Of a stretch of DNA of 14,747 nucleotides, positions 9,017 through 14,747 are shown one piece after another. The position numbers and the translations under genes were made by a program. The stretch covers positions 1-14,747 of the forward strand of contig JAAMPI010001410.1 of assembly GCA_013054445.1 (NCBI GenBank), given 5' to 3'. Each line of letters starts with the position of its first letter. The stretch's first letter is position 1. The notes under the pieces were generated by a model. That model saw only the letters and a program-made list of their open reading frames with translations. It ran no database searches and had not been told where the DNA came from. Origin of the DNA: Cudoniella acicularis. Lineage: Eukaryota > Ascomycota > Leotiomycetes > Helotiales > Helotiaceae.

Positions 9017-9530
9017 ATGGATTTGCGAGGAGCGACGGCAACCTCGAAAGCGACTGCGACTCGACCTCGGATTGTCCTTAAGGGTCTGAAAGTTCGCGCG
9101 CGGCTCCAGTCACAGTGGAAGATGGGGCTGTGCTGGGGAGCGATCACGGCCGGTGATCAGTTTAAACACACGGCCGGCTCATTCCCTGATATCAAGAAGA
9201 TCCAGTCTCTAGCGGTTGAAATTTCCTCGGACAAAGATCTCGAGACGGTACTTGTCGATATCAAGCCTTTATCTCCCTGCAATCTTAGGGAAATCATCCT
9301 TGTTATTGGACATGAAGAGCCGTTAGTTGAGTTCAAGTGTGTAGAACATGTCAGTTTTTTTTGAGCCAGAGAAAGGCTGGACAGCAATTTCTGAAAGGGT
9401 GTATGGTGCGAGTTGTGTAAGCCAAGATAGTCCCATGACAGACAATGCAGAGGCAGCCAGGGACGATAACCAATACAGAACTGCAATCAATCTAGTGCTG
9501 TCACGACAGTGGAAGATGCTATTTTTGTGA
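9017..9530 (+). pseudogene. Frameshifted gene remnant, possibly 2EXR-type
   Basis: An open frame from ATG 9017 to TGA 9364 (115 codons) contains SFPDIKKIQSLAVEIS and CNLREIILVIGHEEP, well-formed coding sequence. It ends in a T8 run (9353-9360). One frame over, the reading continues directly from the same point as FFEPEKGWTAISERVYGAS to a stop at 9530, so loss of a single T would join both parts. The first 40 codons (9017-9140) are unusually GC-rich and Arg/Ala/Thr-rich and may not belong. The pattern of a 'fP.I..iq.LAvE' strand followed by a 'NLREi.lviG' strand reminds me of the C-terminal half of fungal 2EXR proteins, but the domain itself is not visible. The family call is weak; the frameshift reading is firmer. 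Confidence 0.45.
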
Positions 9531-10223
9531 GTTTGATTGAAGAGGGGGACCTCTTCGAGATTTGTGGAAGCTCATAGCGCCAAGACAACACAGAAGAGAG
9601 AGTATAGATATATCACGCCGATCAAAGTGGCAATCTCTACAGGTACAATCCATATAGTGTGTGCGAACCAGGTAGTATGGATAAACCAAACAGTGTACAA
9701 TCGGCTCTAAAATGTTGGCTGAATGTCGAATTCCACCAGAGGCATGAAACTGCTGCAGGATGCTGACAACTGTTAATCTGCAGAGCCGCCTCATTGCACT
9801 AATGCCCGTTGCGGTGTTACCCACAATTGGTTGGCGTCTCCTGCAACCTCTTCCAACTGTTCTGGAGTCATAATCCCAACGAAAGTAGGTGAAAAGTGTT
9901 TTAATAGTGTTGTTAGTCCAGAGATTAGGTAGTGTTCTGCTGCTTGCATGCACTATCTGTCAACATTTCTGTGGTGATCTGGGAGTGTGAGTGGATCCAT
10001 AGCGCCGGCTTTAGCTGCGATAGAAAAGAATCATACAAAGACGGATCATAGGTTCAAATCAATTCACTCGCCCATGATCTACCACCTTATTTCTACTCAC
10101 CTTCACTTCTGTAATTCGCTCTCCCTGTCTGATTTCTGCAAACACTTATTTCTCACACATGATGGATCGCGTAGAAAACGTTCATTTGAAATATCAGCAC
10201 ATCCTAATGATTATCGCCAGCCA
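9531..10223. other. Intergenic stretch with hydrophobic antisense frames
   Basis: No gene can be assigned. On the minus strand a frame from about 9700 down to 9330 reads through one TGA (9572-9574). It encodes two strongly hydrophobic segments (IATLIGVIYLYSLFCVVLAL, and further on LIAVLYWLSSLAASALSVMG). This could be a relic of a membrane protein gene, overlapping the plus-strand remnant, or coincidence. Another minus-strand run near 9870-9794 starts MTPEQLEEVAGDANQLW and stops after 26 codons. Confidence 0.3.
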
Positions 10224-10600
10224 CTATCCTGATTTCTTTGAAGACTCGCTTCCATAACGTCTTGGCGGAGGAATGCATCGTGAGTACCCATTTCCATCGT
10301 TAAAGTATACACTTCCATCCAAATTATGGTACCAGAATCCTCCATCCCTACATACAGCAATCTCGTCAACACTCTTCCGCCAGTCATAATGAAAATTAAT
10401 AGAAGTCACGGAGACTCGCCCTTTGGAAGTATATTTGTTACCCTATTAGCAACTTGCTATTAGCACTCTACAAATTTTAAACTGCTTCAATAACGTAGTA
10501 GACTTACCCTATTATTTATTCCATGGCAGGTGATGGGATAAGAAGTGTGGGTTCCTTCGCGGCTCAGACCCGCAGTGTTGAGCGTGATCGCTTTTTTCAT
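10224..10600 (-). CDS. Small Gly/Tyr/Asn-rich hypothetical protein, two exons, 103 aa
   Basis: Exon 1 is 10600-10508 (31 codons from ATG, MKKAITLNTAGLSREG). A 65-nt intron (10443-10507, GTAAGT donor, TTGCTAATAG acceptor) is followed by exon 2, 10442-10224, ending in TAG. The join is phase 0 and fully open. The protein has HGINNRGNKYTS across the splice site and, at about residues 69-84, GGFWYHNLDGSVYFND, followed by GNGYS. This matches, from memory, a widespread family of small fungal proteins with 'GxNxxGNxY' and repeated 'YxNxDGSxYYNDGxG' units and no known function. The Cys-containing and basic middle part (residues 46-66) is less typical. Two Tyr positions of the DGS unit have become Phe or Val, so it may be a divergent copy. 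Confidence 0.62.
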
Positions 10601-11398
10601 CTTGGAAGCTACGTCCCTGATCCACATGTTGCACCGGTTTATTGGTAATGATCTCACGTGATGCTCGGACGATGAATATTCGCAAACGACTCCGGAAGAC
10701 TTAGAGTCATACCCATTCCTGCTGCTGCTCTTATACTAAAGCCTAGGTTTATCGTCATTGAACTATATAAACTGGTGGCTGGGTCAATCATCTCTGGGTA
10801 GAGCCTTATAACTCTGGTATGGCCTTTTAGTAACCAATAGAGCAGAGATGAGAAGGTAAGGCTGCGACGGACATCTCGGTAAAAGCATGTACGGGATCTG
10901 TACACCTGGGGCTGGGTCTCGTCATGGTCAAGCTCATGCAATCCAACACGGAACGCGTCGCCAATGGTTTGAAGATGCGGAGGCCGCTTTGCAATATTAA
11001 ATGTGTGCGATGTGCAACAAAACTGCAAGCCCTATTCTATGCAAGCTCGCGTGATGCTCTACCAGGCGGACTCGTTTTCTACAGATGTAGAATATCTTAT
11101 TTTCAGTTTCTCATTCTCATTTTCATTCTCAAAGCCAGGATTCGTTTTGGCCTCCGTTCCGGAATTCGTTTGTTGGCTCCCATCCAGCTTATTAGAAGCC
11201 TGGCTTTGGTTGCATTTCGGTGTGGCTAAAATTAGCCGCTGACCACCAAAATTTCCCGGTATGGTGGTTTAGAGGAGTTCTTAGCGATACCTCTGTCTCG
11301 TCCGGATCGATCAGGTCGATTTCGACTTCCTCTAAGAGTCGCGCACTACTCTAGAGAATTTCTCCGCGAGCTTTCGCCTCTAGAAGACTATCTCCTCT
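10601..11398. other. Intergenic stretch
   Basis: No gene is supportable. The minus-strand frame at 10654-11028 has a charged, plausible run (DAFRVGLHELDHDETQPQVY) but no start or family. TTTATATAG on the minus strand near 10763 could be a TATA-type element for the small gene at 10600. Two small hairpins occur: GGCTAA-AA-TTAGCC at 11224-11237, and CCACCA...TGGTGG across about 11243-11267. A plus-strand frame without ATG is open from about 11239 to 11469 (contains LEEFLAIPLSRPDRSGRF). Confidence 0.4.
11108..11131 (+). repeat. TTCTCA-type pyrimidine-rich microsatellite
   Basis: Short imperfect tandem of TTCTCA/TTTTCA units in otherwise unassigned DNA. Confidence 0.6.
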
Positions 11399-11852
11399 CT
11401 AAGATATATGTTGAAGTCGGGCGAAGCAAAAGGCATCGTAAACATTTGGTCGCACATCCAAGCAAGTAACGTCAGTAGTTATCTCGAGAGAACTGATTTT
11501 GCTTTGGTGTTTGGGTATGTAGCTCAGGACGGCTCCAGGCACACAGGTCCCCAAATTCCAACCCAGGACAGCGAGAGCGAAGATCACGATGAAACCAAGA
11601 GGCGAAATGGAGCTCCTTCACATGTTTTATGTGACGGGTATTTCTGGCGAGAAAGGAGTCGACACCGAGCTCCAAGAGATTCTGCTCATCAGATGCGAAG
11701 AAAGTAATCGATCTGTAGAGCTCCGGGATAGTGTATTTATGAAGCAACGTTGACACCAGCGACAAGTGTTTTAGGTCCGATGTATCCAGGTAGCCAAGTT
11801 CTGCAAAGGTGATGCTAGGTAGCGGGGTCATTACGGTGGACGATACGGACAA
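11399..11852 (-). pseudogene. Broken F-box protein gene
   Basis: The minus frame starting at ATG 11852 (or 11831, which gives MTPLPSITFAEL) encodes LPSITFAELGYLDTSDLKHL, followed by LSLV and PELYRSITFF. This is the usual fungal F-box pattern, expected to bind Skp1 in an SCF ubiquitin ligase. A run HIKHVKELHFAS then begins the leucine-rich-like part. Shortly after, near 11605-11560, the sensible reading changes frame: WNLGTCVPGAVLSYIPKHQS and KISSLEITTDVTCLDV lie in the neighbouring frame, which stops at 11399. The region between also seems shortened compared with fungal F-box proteins, which run to several hundred residues. The same frame is open upstream to 12044 with a single TGA (11859-11861). 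I read this as a truncated, frameshifted copy; no plausible intron repairs the shift. Confidence 0.5.
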
Positions 11853-12921
11853 ACCCCGTCAGTGACTTTTTTGAGCAAGTCGTGTCAAGAACTTATCCAG
11901 TAGCTCCTTTGCATTTACAGTCCTTTGTAAAACCGGCTTCCCCGCAACTGCGGAACTATAATATCTGATCCCCTCACCCTTCCTAGTTCGGATTTGTCTG
12001 TCTATTTTGTATATCGGCTCTCTGTTTTGCATGTTTTGTTGCATTTCGCACGTTCTGGCGTAGAGTTCGGTGAGTCACCGGTGTCTCGATTAAGATGGGG
12101 GTTTGGGTTGGTGTTACAGGATAACAAAGGCTCATTGGGCTTCGTCTATAGATTCATAGCATATCTTTGTACAAAGCAACACATTCAGGGGGCCTTTATC
12201 TGTCCCCATCAAATTCATACGACGGCAATCGTCTAAAGGAGAACTCCAGTAGACTTTAAATCAACTACAAAGAGCTTGGGCAGAGCTCGTCTCCCGCCAA
12301 CAAAAAGCTAACTACTCGGGATGGAGTCGGCATCGGATGACAATCTCGACATGGCCGCGTCAAACCTGGGGAATGTCCAAGCTTAGCGTTTCCACGCTGG
12401 GTGATACAGCAGCTTATCGAATCGACTTAGTAATATGGGCTACGTCAAGTCTCGAAACGATTCTTCAAGTAAACAGAATGATTAAATATGTAACCGTAAT
12501 CCCAACTCAGTTTACGAAACCCCTCTATACATAAATTCGGCTGATTCCGATTTTGTCGCAGGAATACCGTTAGTGATTCCTCACAACCAAGAGTCATTCT
12601 GATCAAAGGCATAAAGCGGGCAAGGAGACCAGAGACACAATCTTCACTGAAGGATATAGTAACTTATGGATTGCCAGTGCGGATTTACTTGTGCAAGAGT
12701 TGAGGATTAATCGACGGTCGTAGAGGAGATTGACATGATGCTTATTACGACCCGATACTACCAAAATCCGCCTGGTCCGGGGGTGGGGTACTTCGCACAA
12801 CCTCCAGCTCTCAATAACTTCCTAATCACAAAATATATTATTAATTCTACTAAGCAATCCTCTTTTCGTAAAATTTGATCGATTTTTATTTGTACATATA
12901 CTCACAATTCGTAATTCCCAG
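11853..12921. other. Intergenic stretch
   Basis: No gene is supportable. A GTGAGT...TTACAG pair at about 12069-12120 looks like an intron on the plus strand, but the flanking frames carry nothing recognisable. An ATG at 12321 starts 22 acidic codons (MESASDDNLDMAASNLG...) before a stop, resembling the beginning of a protein with nothing following. The 12540-12880 part is AT-rich and includes the 3' flank of the kinase gene. Confidence 0.4.
12885..12890 (-). promoter_or_regulatory. Candidate polyadenylation signal AATAAA (minus strand)
   Basis: TTTATT on the plus strand reads AATAAA on the minus strand, 32 bases after the kinase stop codon. Position and sequence suit a 3' end signal, though the region is AT-rich. 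Confidence 0.4.
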
Positions 12922-14097
12922 TTATCTCCAATATGGGTCATCCAAAATCTCATTAATAGTAGCTCTCTTCGCTGGATCAAGATTCATGATCCTGCATAAC
13001 ATTTTCTTTGCTCCAGCATCAATATTCGGAAAGTCATTTTCTTGCCAGTTCGAGAGATGAAAACTTGGGTCTGCTCCAGCAACCCCTTCCGCTACTTGGA
13101 CCAAGACGGTTTGCCACGTTTCATCAGCGGTATGTTTTAAGAGTCCCTCGGAAAGCAGGCCAAAGTACACTATATCCCGGCCTAAAACCTCAATTTCAGG
13201 CTCAACTTCCCTCTCCCGTAGCTCCTCGTGGTCGACAGCCATGATCTCTCTGCTTGTGAGAGTGTATATACACTAAGCATGAGTTTTAGCAGAAGCTCTA
13301 CTGTTACCATTAAGACTCACTTACCACAAGTCCAAACGAAAACACATCCGATGGTTTGCCTATTCCCTGACCCGTTTGTGCTTCTGGGCTACGCCACATA
13401 AAATTTCCTAGTCTCTGCATGTTGGGGATCCGGAGCAATTTATCGCCTTTTAATTTCAAGGAGACGTCGAGATCAGTTAACGCTACCCTTTCTATTTGAA
13501 CTTGGCCCTGCTCGTCTAGATTCCAGTCGACCATGACGTTGTCAGGTTTCACATCTAGGAGAAATGATCAGTGGACATCTAGACATGAGACTGACTCTCT
13601 AGCTTCATACCTATGTGTATCCAGTTCTTAGCGTGAAGCTCCTGAAGGGCCTTTCCAACTTCGAATAGAATTTGCTTTCTTGCCACAAGAGGAAAGTCGC
13701 GGTTAATCCGTACCAAGGCTAGCAGATCCTCTTTGAAGTACTCATAAACAACGGTCTTCTCCTTTTCACTGTAGTCTACATGCATTCGAATGCGACGGGT
13801 GTCTGGAAACTCGCGTTTGTGCTGCAGGCATAGTTCGAATATCGATTGGGACACGCGTTTCAAGACGTAAGGTTTATTTTCGCAACTGATACACAACCGC
13901 CGGTTTTAGCTTATTTTCCCAGGAAGGTTACAAAAATAATTGAAGTTGTGGACCTACTGCGCAAGATAGATGTCGTAGTCTTTGTCTCTTGGATTCGACA
14001 TGAGTACTTTGCCGCGCTGATACACGCGACCGGAGTTGCAAACAACTGTTGAATACATTCTTGCGCAAGGAATGTAGCGAGCACGCGAAGCAAGCAT
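12922..14097 (-). CDS. Atypical fungal protein kinase, four exons, 331 aa
   Basis: Exons are 14097-13958, 13885-13611, 13554-13325 and 13272-12922. The introns are 13886-13957 (GTAGGT...ATCAG), 13555-13610 (GTATGA...CCTAG) and 13273-13324 (GTAAGT...CTTAG). All phases agree (996 nt). Kinase signs: the ATP-site Lys in YVLKRV (Lys56), WIHIDVKPDN (137-144, the HRD Asp is Asp139), a DFG-like DLD (166-168), WRSPEA (192-197, APE-like) and the F-helix DVFSFG (208-213). The C-lobe ends in LDPAKRATINEILDDPYW. The Gly-rich loop is hard to see (GRVYQRGKVL). HRD Arg is Ile and DFG Gly is Asp, so activity is uncertain, although the key Lys and both Asp remain. At about 330 aa it is compact. The first ATG gives MLASRARYIPCARMYSTVV, basic and without acidic residues, like a mitochondrial presequence; a second ATG at 14058 would remove most of it. 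It resembles an orphan kinase family found across Pezizomycotina. Confidence 0.82.
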
Positions 14098-14546
14098 CGC
14101 ACTGAATGAGAAATGGAAATGTCACAGCAACAGTCGGCGAAGCCTCTAATCATTATTTGTACGACCTGCAGTTGCACAACTTTAAGTGGATGTTCCTGAG
14201 TTAACGCCGGGCGCGTGCATGGTCCACGCCTCCGGCGCACTTCTTGCCATCACTTTTTGCCATCACTTCTTGCCATAACCCGATTCTCTTCTGACCACCA
14301 CTTACCACCAATTCTTACCCTCACGCCCACGGTTATTCATGCCTATCTTAACTCTAAGGGTATCCTATCCCTTCTACTGCCAGCAGAGCGCACGTGGCCC
14401 GTGCATTTTTAAGCGAGCCAGTTAGAGAGCTAGGATTTCAGAAATAAGGGGTCAATTTTATCCATTTTGGTGATATCTCTCAAAGCAACTACCCTCCCTA
14501 CATAAAGCAACCTTACATTGCTTGCAGCCATAGATAGAGGTCCTCC
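14098..14546. other. Upstream region of the kinase gene
   Basis: The in-frame sequence 5' of the kinase ATG reaches a TGA within eight codons, so the coding region does not extend further. The rest is non-coding as far as I can see. It contains a three-unit tandem repeat (14241-14279) followed by A/C-rich sequence (CCACTTACCACCA and similar, 14298-14330). There is no clear TATA element close to the start. Confidence 0.45.
14241..14279 (+). repeat. Three tandem copies of a 13-nt unit
   Basis: TTCTTGCCATCAC (14241-14253), TTTTTGCCATCAC (14254-14266) and TTCTTGCCATAAC (14267-14279): three contiguous units with one substitution in each of the last two. It lies about 145-180 bases upstream of the kinase start and could be a cluster of protein-binding sites or a simple minisatellite. 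Confidence 0.85.
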
Positions 14547-14714
14547 TGTAGTGGGGAAGTCAGTCGGTCGCTGGGTGGTCACGTGGTCGCAGACACGTGA
14601 CATACGCGAAGGAGGATAAAAGACGTGTTCTTAGGTAGCTTAGCTTCCTCTCTTTAAGTCAAATTAACGTCTATTTGAACTCCCTCCCTTTTGGGTTGTA
14701 TTTGTCCTTCTACA
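14547..14714 (+). mobile_element. Probable LTR of a retrotransposon at the window edge
   Basis: Starts TGTAG (14547) and has the complementary end CTACA at 14710-14714, 168 bp in all. Inside are a perfect 8-bp inverted pair, GTCACGTG (14578-14585) and CACGTGAC (14594-14601), an E-box-like arrangement suited to an enhancer, and a TATA-like GGATAAAAG (about 14614-14622), the order expected of U3. The five bases on each side (CCTCC and CTACT) do not match, so either this is the 5' LTR of an element continuing past the window or the true right end lies further on. Element family not determined; no coding part is visible. Confidence 0.5.
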
Positions 14715-14747
14715 CTACTATAAAATAATTAGAATAGGGCTAAGAAT

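Noticed and set aside
10924..11242. Two overlapping plus-strand ORFs of 80-100 codons
   Set aside because: Composition is low-complexity in part (FSFSFSFSK from the microsatellite), with no family resemblance; taken as chance.
11859..12044. Minus-strand 61-codon frame upstream of the F-box remnant as a separate gene
   Set aside because: No recognisable features. It is in the same frame as the F-box remnant behind one TGA and more likely leader or chance sequence.
12321..12386. Short ORF MESASDDNLDMAASNLG as a gene
   Set aside because: Only 22 codons, with no supportable intron leading to further coding sequence.
13911..14240. 109-codon minus-strand ORF upstream of the kinase
   Set aside because: It is a shadow frame of kinase exon 1; the spliced kinase frame explains the same bases with a family-like sequence.
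14241..14279. CRISPR-like array
   Set aside because: The units are contiguous with no spacers, and the organism is evidently a fungus.

Overview
The window looks like nuclear DNA of a filamentous ascomycete (Pezizomycotina). The genes are split by very short introns (48-72 nt) with GTAAGT/GTGAGT-type donors, intergenic spaces are AT-rich, and the protein families (fungal STAND N-terminal domain, fungal T5orf172, fungal F-box, fungal orphan kinase) are typical of this group. Leotiomycetes is my best guess from the style of the proteins; that is an inference from memory, not a search result. The region reads as accessory, gene-poor and decaying: four spliced genes that look intact lie among pseudogenes, LTR-like sequence and degenerate DNA whose in-frame stops are mostly TAA/TAG, as expected if CAA/CAG codons were mutated C-to-T by a RIP-like process.

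Layout from left to right. 1-904 is AT-rich with no gene. 905-2333 (+) is a seven-exon gene for a protein of about 370 aa with an RRM-like fold; every apparent stop falls inside a short intron. 2334-3541 is intergenic, with a G12 tract and an 11-bp-stem hairpin. 3542-5486 (+) is a badly decayed gene that had a long Ser/Thr/Pro-rich N-terminus and a T5orf172 (DUF1766, GIY-YIG-related) C-terminal domain. 5487-5915 is TA-rich remnant. 6006-7934 (-) is the most striking gene: a fungal STAND-type N-terminal domain fused to a G-protein alpha subunit whose nucleotide-binding motifs G1, G4 and G5 and catalytic Arg are all altered, while switch II is intact.

From 8110 to about 8300 lies an LTR-like stretch, and 8921-8977 is a shortened tRNA-Ser-like sequence. 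9017-9530 (+) is a gene remnant with a frameshift at a T8 run. 10224-10600 (-) is a small two-exon gene (103 aa) for a Gly/Tyr/Asn-rich protein. 11399-11852 (-) is a broken F-box gene. 12922-14097 (-) is a four-exon gene for an atypical protein kinase with a possible mitochondrial presequence. The window ends in a probable LTR that begins at 14547.

No operon-like or pathway link between the genes is visible. What they share is the accessory flavour: signalling-type domains (pseudo-G-alpha, orphan kinase, F-box, STAND N-terminus) in a repeat-rich setting. The best candidate for something new is the STAND-N/pseudo-G-alpha protein.
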